Shown here piece by piece: positions 1 to 9,398 of a stretch of 64,000 bases of DNA. The DNA is taken from positions 1-64,000 of the forward strand of contig JAFZDY010000019.1 of NCBI GenBank assembly GCA_017560945.1. Direction: 5' to 3'. The notes under the pieces are model-generated. The model ran no database searches and was not told the DNA's origin. It worked only from the letters and a program-made list of their open reading frames with translations. A program made the translations under genes and the position numbers. Within the stretch, counting starts at the first letter, position 1. Each line of letters opens with the position of its first letter. The DNA is from Bacteroidaceae bacterium (GTDB taxonomy: Bacteria > Bacteroidota > Bacteroidia > Bacteroidales > Bacteroidaceae).

Positions 1-1
1 C

Positions 2-472
2 CGTCAGGAAGGAAGTGGATATATTCCGACCATCGTCATCTATTCGTGCATGGAAGAGTGCGAGAAAATGCTGAAATCGGAAAACAATCTGAAAAAGCTC
101 CTCTCCATCACCACCACCATTTGCATCCTCATCGCCCTCTTTGGTGTGTGGTCAATGATTATGCTCACGTGTGAACAGCGCCGCAAGGAGATTGCCGTGC
201 GCAAAGTGTTCGGTGCCACCACAAAGGACATTCTTGACATGTTCATCGTCGAATATATGGCCCTACAAGGAGTGGCGGCTCTGGTAGCCTTTCCCGTGGG
301 CTATGCCTGCATGAAACCGTGGCTGGAGCAATACGTGGTACAGACCTCCATTCCGTGGTGGATTTATGTCGGCATCTTTATGGCCGTAGCCCTGCTTGTA
401 GCCCTCTGCGTCGGTTGGCGCGTGTGGAAGACGGCGACGGCTCACCCAGCGGATGAGATTTGCAAAGGGTGA
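2..472 (+). CDS. FtsX/MacB-like ABC transporter permease, C-terminal fragment (5' end outside window)
   Basis: The reading frame is open from the left edge, so only about the last 156 residues are present. They contain the final FtsX-type membrane domain: an ILIALFGVWSMIML helix, the cytoplasmic loop EQRRKEIAVRKVFGA typical of MacB/FtsX permeases, and two further helices ending in WRVWKT. The segment from about residue 40 onward is almost identical to the C-termini of the permeases at 4450 and 6928, so this is the first visible member of a tandem family. The tail differs slightly, ending in ADEICKG where the others end in ADEIK. Substrate unknown; family members move lipoproteins, peptides or envelope molecules together with an ATPase that is not in this window. 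Confidence 0.9.
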   Translation, partial: RQEGSGYIPTIVIYSCMEECEKMLKSENNLKKLLSITTTICILIALFGVWSMIMLTCEQRRKEIAVRKVFGATTKDILDMFIVEYMALQGVAALVAFPVGYACMKPWLEQYVVQTSIPWWIYVGIFMAVALLVALCVGWRVWKTATAHPADEICKG

Positions 473-475
473 GGG

Positions 476-511
476 GAACCCCTCCCTAACCCTTCCCGAA
501 GGAGAAGGGGA
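476..511. repeat. Dispersed CCCTCCC...GGAGAAGGGG imperfect palindrome, copy 1
   Basis: An imperfect inverted repeat (CCCTCC arm, CCCGAAGG centre, GGAGAAGGGG arm) lies just after the permease stop. Related copies lie at 4298, 4411, 6838 and 59779. It could act as a weak transcription terminator or be a REP-like dispersed palindrome. Confidence 0.5.
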
Positions 512-590
512 CTAAAAAAAGCACTCTTCGTTAAATATTGTCACCTACTATTTATAAAGGTTATTATCAGACGGTTTTCGCATACATTCC

Positions 591-621
591 TTTGTCGGAC
601 AGACTGATTTGTATACATTTG
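591..621 (+). promoter_or_regulatory. Promoter of the thioredoxin-fusion gene
   Basis: TTTG at 591-594, a 19-bp spacer, then TACATTTG at 614-621 match the Bacteroidota -33/-7 pattern. The start codon follows about 40 bp downstream. Confidence 0.6.
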
Positions 622-660
622 ACACCGTAAAATTATTTACCATAAAATAAAAGAACAGAC

Positions 661-2730
661 ATGCTGCTACACAATTTGAATATGGCCTTGGGCCAACTGA
701 AAAAGTACCGCCTGCTGATACTGCTGGGCCTCGTCGGCCTGGCCGTAGGACTCACTTGCTTTGTCCTTTTTGTTCTCTTTCCCTATTTTAGCCATCCTAA
801 GGGGATTGATGACACCTATTGGCGCGACGAGGCTACGGGTGATTGGTTCATCGGTTTCACTCCTGAATGTGTCATCTATGCAGACAAGTTTTGGGAGATT
901 GTCAGTCAGACGGAAGAGGAAGACACTTACCGACTGGTGGTGAGCGACGGAACCGTAACCATTCCCATCGAGGTGGGCGAGATGAAGAAAGGTGTCCGTT
1001 CCATCGAGATAGCCGGTTTGGAACCGGTTGCTTGTAGTCCGATTACCTCTGCTGCATTGCCTGACTATCCACAAAAAGATACGCGTCGGGGCATCAAGGA
1101 CAATGGTTATTGCATGGGTGAAACCGTCACTTTCGTGGGATGGTTGAAAGATATGCCTGAAAAGAAGCGGAAGCAGCGTGAATTTGAAATAAGCTACGAC
1201 AACATCTTCATCAGTGGCGAAAGTGAGAATGCTTATGCCAAGATGGATTCGCTCGGACGGTTCAGCATCACTCTGCCATTGGTCAATTCTACGGAAGTTT
1301 TCCTCGATTGGGGCAGAACAAACCTCAGCACAGTGTTGGAGCCTGGCGAGACCTATTTCTTCCTGTATGACTTCTCGACGGATCAAAAACTCTTCATGGG
1401 CAAGAATGTGCGTCTGCAGAACGAACTCATTGCCCATCCCCATTCATGGGATCAGCTGATGACCTTCGAAGAACACGGAAAAGCCGATGCCATGAAAGCG
1501 TGGAAGGAGGCCGACAGGATACGTGCAAAACAGATGGGGATGTTGCAACTCCTGTTGATACTGCATCCCAACCTTTCGCAACGGTACATTGACTATGTGG
1601 AGGGGTACTATCAGACCTTGCAGGCTACCGGCATGATGCAGGCCCGTTTCAATACGCCTAACATGGAACTTCCGCAAGCCTATATGGAGTACGTGGGCAA
1701 GGAATTCTGGCAGAAAAGATTGCAGCCTTACACACAGTACAGAGACTTTGCCACATTCATGACCGACTATTTGAACCAATTGGTTATGGGGCCTCGTTCC
1801 ATGGGGATAAATATAGTGGAAATGTTGTTGTGCTTCGACGAAGCCGGAGAAGTGTCCTTGACAGAAAAGGAGAAGGATTGCTTGAAACAATACCCCGTGT
1901 TGATTGCACAACGTGAGAAAGACATCAGTGACGCATCGGAAAAGGACCGGCAGGCGTTGACCGATGCTTTCAACAATAGTGAAATCGTGAAAATGGCAAA
2001 AGCTACATTTGCCCGATACGATGATGTCATCAATGACGAAATTCAGTTCAGATATGTACTCCAGTCCGTCAAGGCCATAGATTCAGTGGGATGTGACAAA
2101 ACTTTGCGCGACATCCATATAGCCCGCCAACTCTATGGAGTAATTGACCACCTGTGCAAGCCGCTTTCCGACAAGATGATGAAGCTGGTAGAAGATGAAA
2201 TTACCCTTCCCTTTGCCCGAAAGGCGGTGCTCGACTTGAACGACAAGTATCTGGCTATCCAAAAACGCGACATCTCAAAATCGGCCAGTCTCAAATCGGC
2301 CGATGCTGTCAAGGAGATGAGCGACGGTGAGAAAATCTTGCGCAAACTGATTGAACCTTACAAGGGAAAGATTATTCTGCTCGACATTTGGGGAACCTGG
2401 TGCGGCCCATGCAAAGCGGCTCTTTCACATTCGCAGGAAGAGTATGAACGGTTGGCCCCCTACGACATGGTATTCCTCTATTTGGCCAACAGGTCGAGTG
2501 ACGAGTCATGGAAAAACGTCATCAAGGAGTACAACGTGACAGGTGACAATGTGGTGCACTACAACCTGCCGGACGAACAGCAGAGTGCGGTGGAGCATTT
2601 TTTGAAAGTGAGTTCATTCCCTACCTATAAGCTCATCGATGAAGAGGGGAACATCCTTGACGTGGATGCTGACCCACGCAACCTCAACAGGTTGGAACAA
2701 TTGGTCAAATTGATGAAGGGAAATAATTAG
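661..2730 (+). CDS. Membrane-anchored TlpA-like thioredoxin protein with a permease-derived N-terminus
   Basis: 689 residues. The N-terminal ~55 residues (MLLHNLNMALGQLKKYRL followed by a GLAVGLTCFVLF helix) align with the first helix of the neighbouring FtsX permeases (MIRHYLELAWQQLTKYRL, SLAIGFACFAL). The protein therefore appears anchored by a borrowed permease helix instead of a signal peptide. A periplasmic beta-rich region (about 60-270) and a helical region (about 270-560) follow. A C-terminal thioredoxin fold (about 565-689) has WCGPC near residue 580 and a cis-proline motif SSFPTY near 655. Thiol-disulfide exchange at the outer face of the inner membrane is the likely role. The central part resembles the next gene. 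Placement among permeases suggests it serves the same envelope system; this is inference. Confidence 0.85.
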   Translation: MLLHNLNMALGQLKKYRLLILLGLVGLAVGLTCFVLFVLFPYFSHPKGIDDTYWRDEATGDWFIGFTPECVIYADKFWEIVSQTEEEDTYRLVVSDGTVTIPIEVGEMKKGVRSIEIAGLEPVACSPITSAALPDYPQKDTRRGIKDNGYCMGETVTFVGWLKDMPEKKRKQREFEISYDNIFISGESENAYAKMDSLGRFSITLPLVNSTEVFLDWGRTNLSTVLEPGETYFFLYDFSTDQKLFMGKNVRLQNELIAHPHSWDQLMTFEEHGKADAMKAWKEADRIRAKQMGMLQLLLILHPNLSQRYIDYVEGYYQTLQATGMMQARFNTPNMELPQAYMEYVGKEFWQKRLQPYTQYRDFATFMTDYLNQLVMGPRSMGINIVEMLLCFDEAGEVSLTEKEKDCLKQYPVLIAQREKDISDASEKDRQALTDAFNNSEIVKMAKATFARYDDVINDEIQFRYVLQSVKAIDSVGCDKTLRDIHIARQLYGVIDHLCKPLSDKMMKLVEDEITLPFARKAVLDLNDKYLAIQKRDISKSASLKSADAVKEMSDGEKILRKLIEPYKGKIILLDIWGTWCGPCKAALSHSQEEYERLAPYDMVFLYLANRSSDESWKNVIKEYNVTGDNVVHYNLPDEQQSAVEHFLKVSSFPTYKLIDEEGNILDVDADPRNLNRLEQLVKLMKGNN

Positions 2731-2764
2731 ATTTTGTAAAGGTTGATTCTATAAAAGTATAGCG

Positions 2765-4291
2765 ATGAAACAGAATAAACAATCCGTCGCGATGTGGGCG
2801 GGATGCGCTCTGCGCACATTTTCACTGACAGCGATGCTGCTCGTGGCAGGCAGTCCGGCACTGGCCTTCAAGAAGCAGTTCAAAGATGTACAGTGTATTC
2901 ACAGCAACGTGGGCCATGCAGCCACAATCACCCATGTGATGCTGACCGACACGGCTACCATTGTCAGTTTCCATAAGCACGATACAACGGACCAGATTCA
3001 TTTTACCCCCGAAACTCATCTTCTGGATGACGAAGGAAGGAAATACCGCATCGTGCGGAGTGAAAGTATTCCCCATGGGGGAGTTTTTCAAAAAACGGCA
3101 GAAGAGACGAATGATTTCAAACTGGTGTTCGAGCCTCTGCCTGAGAAGACCCGATTCTTTGACCTGATAGAGGGAATGCTATCAGCACATTTTCGGATTT
3201 TGGGAATACACGATGCAGGGAAACCCATTCGGCTGCCCAAGCTTGAGGACACAGTTGACGTTAAGACAGATGACTTCATCCGTATGGACATTGCCCATGT
3301 GCGTGGGCGGATTGATGGCTATACTCCTAATATGGGATTCAAGGCCATGGGAATTTCTCTGCGTAACGAACTGACGAAAGACGAAATGTCTAAAGCCGTT
3401 GTCATTCAGGAGGATGGGACATTTGAAACCCAATTGCCGTTGGCTTATCCAACCAGACTCTATTTCTCGATTGAATTGCCGAACGTGTTTATCCCCATCC
3501 ATTTCTATGCTGTGCCAGGACGTACTACGGTCGTCAATGTCCGCAAGGACCTGACAGTTGACCTGGCTGCATCCGATGCAGAGATTCTCCAATGTGAAAG
3601 GTTGCTGAAGTGTGGAGATGACTATTTGAAGAATTATGACCGCAGGATGTATGAGGAGGACAGGGACAGTCTGTCATTTGGAGAGATGCAGGAGAAATTG
3701 ATGGGAATGTCAAAGGCCAACGAACGGGTGGTTGACTATGTGGCATGGCGGAATGGCTTCAACTCGTGGGAATATCATTTGGCACGCGTATGGAACAAGA
3801 TGTATTATGCCCAATGGATATTGGAGTGTATCATGGATACCCGATATGCGGCCCACACGAAGGTGGCGGAAGAGGACAGCATCCTCGTATCCCGAAAGAT
3901 GGAGGAGATTTCCGATATGGCAAATTGGACATTCTTCAGGGAGTTGCCTTATAACGATCCCACTTCGCTGACGTATGGCATAAACACGGCTGTCGTATTG
4001 AACAGGTATGAGTATGCTCCCGTGTTGTTAAATGGACAAACTCACGTTACTTTAGAAAACGACAACCGGCAACAACTGGCTAATGACATGTTGATAACGG
4101 GGGAGGATAGTCCCTCTTTGTGGGGCTTGCTCTCTGTGTTGCGGAAAATGAAATTGGACATACAGCATTTTCATGGTAGCAAGGAAGAACTGAAGAAACA
4201 GATAGATATACTTCGCGAAATGTTGGTTTATCCGGCTCTGCAGATTCATTTGGATAACCTTTATGCCCGGGAACTGGAGCGACAGGAATAA
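2765..4291 (+). CDS. Secreted protein related to TlpA-like N-terminal regions, lacking a thioredoxin domain
   Basis: 508 residues with an N-terminal signal peptide (hydrophobic LTAMLLVAG, cleavage probably after ALA). The first half is predicted beta-rich, including the phrase HVRGRIDGYTPNMGFKAM; the second half is helical. The layout and several phrases resemble residues 100-560 of the preceding gene, but it ends where that protein begins its thioredoxin domain and has no CxxC motif. The gap to the upstream stop is 34 bp, so the two are probably co-transcribed. Function not known. It may be a thioredoxin-less paralogue that binds the same partner. Confidence 0.75.
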   Translation: MKQNKQSVAMWAGCALRTFSLTAMLLVAGSPALAFKKQFKDVQCIHSNVGHAATITHVMLTDTATIVSFHKHDTTDQIHFTPETHLLDDEGRKYRIVRSESIPHGGVFQKTAEETNDFKLVFEPLPEKTRFFDLIEGMLSAHFRILGIHDAGKPIRLPKLEDTVDVKTDDFIRMDIAHVRGRIDGYTPNMGFKAMGISLRNELTKDEMSKAVVIQEDGTFETQLPLAYPTRLYFSIELPNVFIPIHFYAVPGRTTVVNVRKDLTVDLAASDAEILQCERLLKCGDDYLKNYDRRMYEEDRDSLSFGEMQEKLMGMSKANERVVDYVAWRNGFNSWEYHLARVWNKMYYAQWILECIMDTRYAAHTKVAEEDSILVSRKMEEISDMANWTFFRELPYNDPTSLTYGINTAVVLNRYEYAPVLLNGQTHVTLENDNRQQLANDMLITGEDSPSLWGLLSVLRKMKLDIQHFHGSKEELKKQIDILREMLVYPALQIHLDNLYARELERQE

Positions 4292-4297
4292 GGAGGT

Positions 4298-4331
4298 CCT
4301 CCCTAACCCTCCCCGAAGGAGAGGGAACTGG
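4298..4331. repeat. Dispersed CCCTCCC...GGAGAGGG imperfect palindrome, copy 2
   Basis: The sequence CCTCCCTAACCCTCCCC, the link GAA and GGAGAGGGA form an imperfect stem directly after the upstream stop. It is in the same orientation as copy 1 and inverted relative to copy 3. Confidence 0.5.
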
Positions 4332-4410
4332 AATAGACCAGTCAATAAAATCGTAAATAAATAGTAAATCGTAAATAACCAAATAGTAAATCAACAAACA
4401 AATCCCTGAA

Positions 4411-4440
4411 TCCTCTCCCTTTGGGGGAGTTAGAGGGAAC
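4411..4440. repeat. Dispersed CCCTCCC...GGAGAGGG palindrome, copy 3 (inverted)
   Basis: The word CCTCTCCCTTTGGGGGAG followed by TTAGAGGGA is the reverse complement of the copy 2 type. Copies 2 and 3 bracket an AT-rich stretch (about 4332-4410) that contains repeated AAATCGTAAATA and ATAGTAAATC words. Confidence 0.5.
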
Positions 4441-4449
4441 CTTAATTAT

Positions 4450-6834
4450 ATGATACGACATTATTTAGAACTTGCCTGGCAACAACTCACCAAATACCGC
4501 TTGCAATCATTGGTCAGCATCGTCAGCTTGGCCATCGGCTTTGCCTGTTTCGCACTGGCCAGCATGTGGATAAAGTATGAGACGACGTATGATGCGTTTC
4601 ATAAGGATGCGGACAGGATGTACTGCTTAATAAGGGAAAGGGGCTCTCAAACTACAGATTGGCAGTTGGAAAGTGCTTATTGCGACAGTGTTGTGAAATA
4701 CTGTCACGAGGTGGAGGCCGTTACACCTTTTTTGACAGGATACCAATGGGACATGCGTCAAAACGGTACGTTCCTTGCTGAGATAGAATACACCACTTGT
4801 GACAGTTCTTTCCTCGAGATGTTCAATATCTGCATATTGGCTGGTACTGACGGATTCCTACACAACGACCAGGAAGTTGCCATCAATCGCTTCACTGCAG
4901 AAAGGTTATGGCCTGACCAAAATCCTTTAGGACAAGAGTTTACTTTGGATGGAGGAACTGAGGAAAGTATAGTCCCTTATACGGTGACGGCGGTGGTTGA
5001 CGGTTGGGACGAACATAGTAGTCTTCACTTCGACCTGTTGCGTAACAATACCTCTCATAAGAATTATAATCCTTTCAAAGGTTACAACATACCTTTTTCT
5101 CCAAGTTTTGCTCACATTCTCCGGCTTTCACCTCATGCTGATGTGGATGACATCAATGCAAGATTGGATACGCTGGATTTTTTTGGTGATCGCAAACAGT
5201 TCTCTGCAAAGGGGAAGTTTAAGTTGTTGCCTCTCGACCAACTCCGTTACACAGTATACCAAGGTCACATGAACGTAAAGCTGAACTACATTTACCTGTT
5301 TGCTTTGGCAAGTAGTTTGCTGATTCTGTGTGGTTTGCTTAACTATCTGACTATGTTTGTCAACCGTCTTTTTATCCGCCAGCGCGAGATAGCCTTGCGT
5401 ACGGTGTTTGGTGCAATGAAACGAGATTTGACCATGCAATTTGTCATCGAATATGGATTGGTATTGTTCATTGCCTTTGTAGGTGGGATATTTATAATTG
5501 ATGCCGTGTTGGAGCCATTCCGCCAAATGGCAGAATTGCCCGAAGGAACGGAGTATGTTTATCGCGAAGGATTTGTTTACTTGCTGTTGGTGGGCGGTGT
5601 GTCGCTACTCATTTCACTGCCTGTCATCAGTTTCTTCCGCCGCCAGGCGTTGCACAACTCCATACAAAGCAAAGTGGGGCTGTTCAGCTACTCCAATTTC
5701 CGTAAGTTGAGCGTATGCCTGCAGATGTGCATCAGCATCCTGTTTATCTTCTGCACCGTGGTATTCCAAAAACAGATTCATGCCCTGCGCTACAATGATT
5801 TCGGATTTGAGCGTAACAATATCGGGCTTATTCAAACCTACGACTTGACGGAAGATGAAATAGAATCCTTTGCCAGCTACCTCCGCCAACAACCTGAGGT
5901 GGTGGAACTGATTCGTAGAAAAAACTCTCTTTTCCCTAATTCCAGAGGAGAGATGATTGCTGTTGGTGGAGCTTACGGACCGAATCGCGATAAGATATTA
6001 AAGGAGACTGTCAGTTTGCAATACTTTATAGACAAGGAGTATGCATTGCCCGAATTCTACGGACTGAAATTGTTGAAAGGACGCTTCCTCGGTGAAGAAG
6101 ATGACCCAATGGCCGTTGTCGTCAATGAAACTACTGTTAAGAAATTCAACTGGGACGACCCGATAGGTCAGCAGATAGAATTTTCATCGGACGTAATTTT
6201 ACATGTGGTGGGTGTTGTCAAAGACTTTTGCAACATGGGACCTCTTACCCCTCCTCATCCGACATTCATTTGCAAAGAGGTGAGTTGGAATCAATCGTAC
6301 AATCCTGGTACCATGTTAATATTCAAATACCAAGGCGAAGATTGGAAGACTCTCAAGAATAAATATGAAGAATATGTCAAGCGTTACGAGGGAGGCGATT
6401 TTTATTTCGAGGATGCAGAAGAAGAGTTTGATACATATCTGGAATCAGAATTAAATTTGCAAAAACTCCTTAATATCATTACTGGCGTCTGCATCCTCAT
6501 CGCCCTCTTCGGTGTATGGTCGATGATTATGCTCACCTGTGAACAACGGCGCAAGGAGATTGCCGTACGTAAAGTATTCGGTGCTACTACGAAAGACATC
6601 CTCGATATGTTCTTCCTTGAATACATGGCGCTGCAAGGAGTGGCGGCTCTCGTAGCCTTCCCTGTGGGCTATGCCTGCATGAAACCGTGGTTGGAGCAGT
6701 ATGTGGTGCAGACCTCCATCCCGTGGTGGATATACGTCGGCATCTTCATGGCCGTAGCCCTGCTTGTGGCCCTCTGTGTCGGTTGGCGCGTGTGGAAGAC
6801 GGCCAAGGCCCATCCGGCGGATGAGATAAAGTAA
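4450..6834 (+). CDS. FtsX/MacB-like ABC transporter permease
   Basis: 794 residues with full-length architecture. It has an N-terminal helix (about 17-40), a large periplasmic MacB-type domain (about 45-275), three FtsX helices (about 285-410), a second N-terminal-like helix and periplasmic domain (about 425-670), and a final three-helix FtsX domain (about 680-790). Two RQREIALRTVFGA / QRRKEIAVRKVFGA cytoplasmic loops mark the two FtsX halves. The first ~55 and last ~125 residues are almost identical to those of the neighbouring permeases, while the periplasmic parts differ strongly. No ATPase is encoded in the window. Substrate unknown. Confidence 0.93.
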   Translation: MIRHYLELAWQQLTKYRLQSLVSIVSLAIGFACFALASMWIKYETTYDAFHKDADRMYCLIRERGSQTTDWQLESAYCDSVVKYCHEVEAVTPFLTGYQWDMRQNGTFLAEIEYTTCDSSFLEMFNICILAGTDGFLHNDQEVAINRFTAERLWPDQNPLGQEFTLDGGTEESIVPYTVTAVVDGWDEHSSLHFDLLRNNTSHKNYNPFKGYNIPFSPSFAHILRLSPHADVDDINARLDTLDFFGDRKQFSAKGKFKLLPLDQLRYTVYQGHMNVKLNYIYLFALASSLLILCGLLNYLTMFVNRLFIRQREIALRTVFGAMKRDLTMQFVIEYGLVLFIAFVGGIFIIDAVLEPFRQMAELPEGTEYVYREGFVYLLLVGGVSLLISLPVISFFRRQALHNSIQSKVGLFSYSNFRKLSVCLQMCISILFIFCTVVFQKQIHALRYNDFGFERNNIGLIQTYDLTEDEIESFASYLRQQPEVVELIRRKNSLFPNSRGEMIAVGGAYGPNRDKILKETVSLQYFIDKEYALPEFYGLKLLKGRFLGEEDDPMAVVVNETTVKKFNWDDPIGQQIEFSSDVILHVVGVVKDFCNMGPLTPPHPTFICKEVSWNQSYNPGTMLIFKYQGEDWKTLKNKYEEYVKRYEGGDFYFEDAEEEFDTYLESELNLQKLLNIITGVCILIALFGVWSMIMLTCEQRRKEIAVRKVFGATTKDILDMFFLEYMALQGVAALVAFPVGYACMKPWLEQYVVQTSIPWWIYVGIFMAVALLVALCVGWRVWKTAKAHPADEIK

Positions 6835-6837
6835 GAC

Positions 6838-6868
6838 CCACCCCCTGCCCCTCCCTCTATGGAGGGGG
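6838..6868. repeat. Dispersed CCCTCCC...GGAGGGGGG imperfect palindrome, copy 4
   Basis: A pyrimidine-rich arm with CCCCTCCCTC, then TAT, then GGAGGGGGGAAG, lies directly downstream of the permease stop codon, as copies 1 and 2 do for their genes. It may act as a terminator. Confidence 0.45.
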
Positions 6869-6927
6869 GAAGTAGTACACTTTTTGAATATTAAACATTG
6901 AACGTTAAATATTGAATCTTGAACACA

Positions 6928-9273
6928 ATGATTAGACACTACCTAAGCCTCGCATGGCAACAATTGGAAAAGTACCGCTTGCAATCCGTGGTCAGCATCG
7001 TCAGCTTGGCCATCGGCTTTGCCTGCTTTGCACTGGCAAGCATGTGGATAAAGTATGAAACGACGTATGACGCGTTTCATAAGGATGCGGATAGGATACA
7101 TATTCTCATGTTTTATCAAGAGGTGTATAGTGAAAATATCAAAGAAGAGAGTCTTGCCCAGTTTCCCGAGGTGGAACAGGTGAGTGTAGTTCAATTAGAT
7201 AGGAGGGGTTATCGCACCAATGGAGGTTCTATTACATATCCGATAGAGTATAAGTTACATGATACATCTTTTCTGGATATATTTGATATCCAATTTCTCG
7301 AAGGATCACAAAGTTTCCTACATGATACACGCGAAGTCGCGGTCAGCGAAGAGTTTGCCCACATGATGTGGGGCGAAGAATCGCCATTGGGAAAGGAATT
7401 GAAAGACGAAGAATTCGACAAGGATGCTCCTGGACGCATAGTGACGGCCGTGTTCAAGGGATGGGGCTCACACACCAGTTTCCCATTTCACGTCTTGAGT
7501 TGTATGCCCGATAGGTTTCACACTTTTCTTTCCACCCGTACATTCATGAAACTTTCGGAACACACTGATCTGGTTTCATTAAACGAGCGCATAGACACTA
7601 CGAAATTATTCACCTATGATAACCATGGGAAGGAGCACGCAAGAATCGCATTCTCGCGCGACGATTATAACATTGTACCCATTACAGAAGCCCGCCATGC
7701 GACGGCGAGTTACAAGAATAATGCTCATATCCGTGTAAACCATGTCTATCTATTTGCCATAGCTGGCGGAATGCTCATCCTATGTGCCATGCTTAACTAC
7801 CTGACCATGTTCATTAACCGCCTCTTCATTCGCAAACGCGAGATTGCCTTGCGTACGGTCTATGGTGCTTCGGGTCGTGACTTGACGATGCAGTTCCTTA
7901 TCGAATACGGATTACTACTTCTTTTCGCCATGTTTCTCGCCTTTATGTGCATTGATGCACTTTCGACATTCTTTTGTTGGTTGGCAGATATACCAAATGA
8001 TATGATAAGCTTCATCTATAGCGAAACTTTCTTGTATATGTCAATAGTGATAGTGGTATCGTTACTCGCATCGTTGCCCTTCATCATTTATTTCCGCCGA
8101 AAATCATTACAAAACAGCATTACTGGAGTCGGAGGCTTGTCAAGATACAATCTCTTCCGCCGCATCAGCACAGGGGTACAACTTTTCATTGCCATGTTGT
8201 GTATCTTCTGTACTTTAGTGTTACAGAAACAGATACACACCTTGCGGAAAGGAGACCTTGGCTTTGAACGAGAGAACCAGGCAATGATGATTAGTTACAA
8301 CTTTGAAGAGGCTGCAGCCCTACGTGAATTCTTGGCTGGACTTCCTGAGGTTAAAGAGATTATTGCGCCTCGACAACCGTTGTATCCTCTTCGTCAAACA
8401 AGCAAGCAAATAATGTCGGTAGAGGAATGCCCCGAATTGGACGAAGAATTGATTATCAGAACTATGGATGTATCAGAAGAGTTTTGCGATTTCTATGGAT
8501 TACGTCTTCTGGAAGGCCGATGGATGAACGAGGGTGACATGTGGAGCGGTGTAATCATCAACGAGACGTTAGCAAAGACTTTAGGATGGACAGACGCATT
8601 GAATAAATATATTTGGGGAAGAGAGGTCGTAGGAGTGGTAAAGGACTTTCTGAATGAATCCCCCACTATGCCGAAACAACCCTACGTTCTGTTTCCTGAA
8701 GTACCGATGACAGAAAAAGAAAAGGGGCTTTCATCTACCGCTTTCTTCACCGTCTTTACTTATCACGAAGGAACATGGTCACAAGTGCGTAAAAAAGTCT
8801 CGGAAAAGTGTATAATAGAGGAATGGCGTAATGCACATGTACCTCTCGAAAATGTAGAGGAAGAGTATGATAGAATGCTGACGTCAGAAAATAACCTCCA
8901 AAATTTGCTCAACACTATCACCATTGTCTGCATCCTCATCGCCCTCTTCGGTGTATGGTCAATGATTATGCTCACCTGTGAACAGAGGAGAAAAGAGATT
9001 GCCATCCGAAAGGTATATGGTGCGACCACGAAAGACATTCTCGATATGTTCTTCAGTGAATATATGACCCTGCAAGGTATAGCAGCTATAGTTGCCTTCC
9101 CCATGGGCTATGCCTGCATGAAGCCATGGTTGGAGCAATACGTAGTACAAACAGAAATCTCGTGGTGGATATACGTAGGCATCTTCCTCATGGTTGCCCT
9201 GCTCGTAGCCCTCTGTGTCGGTTGGCGCGTATGGAAAACGGCAAAGGCTCGCCCTGCAGATGAGATAAAATAG
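6928..9273 (+). CDS. FtsX/MacB-like ABC transporter permease (paralogue)
   Basis: 781 residues. The ATG at 6928 was chosen because it reproduces the MIRHY start of the paralogue; an in-frame TTG lies three codons earlier. The architecture matches the preceding permease: N-terminal helix, periplasmic domain, three-helix FtsX unit with RKREIALRTVYGA, second periplasmic domain, and C-terminal FtsX unit with QRRKEIAIRKVYGA. N- and C-terminal membrane parts are near-identical to the paralogues and the periplasmic parts are divergent. The intergenic run before it (ATTAAACATTGAACG...TTGAATCTTGAAC) is low-complexity text that recurs around 9555-9580. Confidence 0.93.
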   Translation: MIRHYLSLAWQQLEKYRLQSVVSIVSLAIGFACFALASMWIKYETTYDAFHKDADRIHILMFYQEVYSENIKEESLAQFPEVEQVSVVQLDRRGYRTNGGSITYPIEYKLHDTSFLDIFDIQFLEGSQSFLHDTREVAVSEEFAHMMWGEESPLGKELKDEEFDKDAPGRIVTAVFKGWGSHTSFPFHVLSCMPDRFHTFLSTRTFMKLSEHTDLVSLNERIDTTKLFTYDNHGKEHARIAFSRDDYNIVPITEARHATASYKNNAHIRVNHVYLFAIAGGMLILCAMLNYLTMFINRLFIRKREIALRTVYGASGRDLTMQFLIEYGLLLLFAMFLAFMCIDALSTFFCWLADIPNDMISFIYSETFLYMSIVIVVSLLASLPFIIYFRRKSLQNSITGVGGLSRYNLFRRISTGVQLFIAMLCIFCTLVLQKQIHTLRKGDLGFERENQAMMISYNFEEAAALREFLAGLPEVKEIIAPRQPLYPLRQTSKQIMSVEECPELDEELIIRTMDVSEEFCDFYGLRLLEGRWMNEGDMWSGVIINETLAKTLGWTDALNKYIWGREVVGVVKDFLNESPTMPKQPYVLFPEVPMTEKEKGLSSTAFFTVFTYHEGTWSQVRKKVSEKCIIEEWRNAHVPLENVEEEYDRMLTSENNLQNLLNTITIVCILIALFGVWSMIMLTCEQRRKEIAIRKVYGATTKDILDMFFSEYMTLQGIAAIVAFPMGYACMKPWLEQYVVQTEISWWIYVGIFLMVALLVALCVGWRVWKTAKARPADEIK

Positions 9274-9325
9274 TTACGAGTGACGAGCTACGAGTGACAA
9301 GTGACGAGCCATGCGGAATGGTTAA

Positions 9326-9398
9326 TGTAGGGGCAATCCCTTGTGGTTGCCCTGAAAATAGGTCTATTGATTGGGCACCCACAAGGGGTGCCCCTACA
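9326..9398. repeat. GTAGGGGC...GCCCCTAC long inverted repeat
   Basis: The outer arms TGTAGGGGCA and TGCCCCTACA are perfectly complementary. Inside them lie CCCTTGTGGTTGCCC and GGGCACCCACAAGGGG, so a long imperfect stem spans about 73 bp. It resembles the GTAGGGGC-type dispersed palindromes found in many bacterial genomes. Just upstream, 9272-9310 carries tandem TACGAGTGACGAGC-like words. Confidence 0.6.

Noticed and set aside
667..1443. 258-codon open frame on - across the thioredoxin-fusion gene
   Set aside because: Antisense shadow; the + frame has a promoter, a membrane helix and WCGPC.
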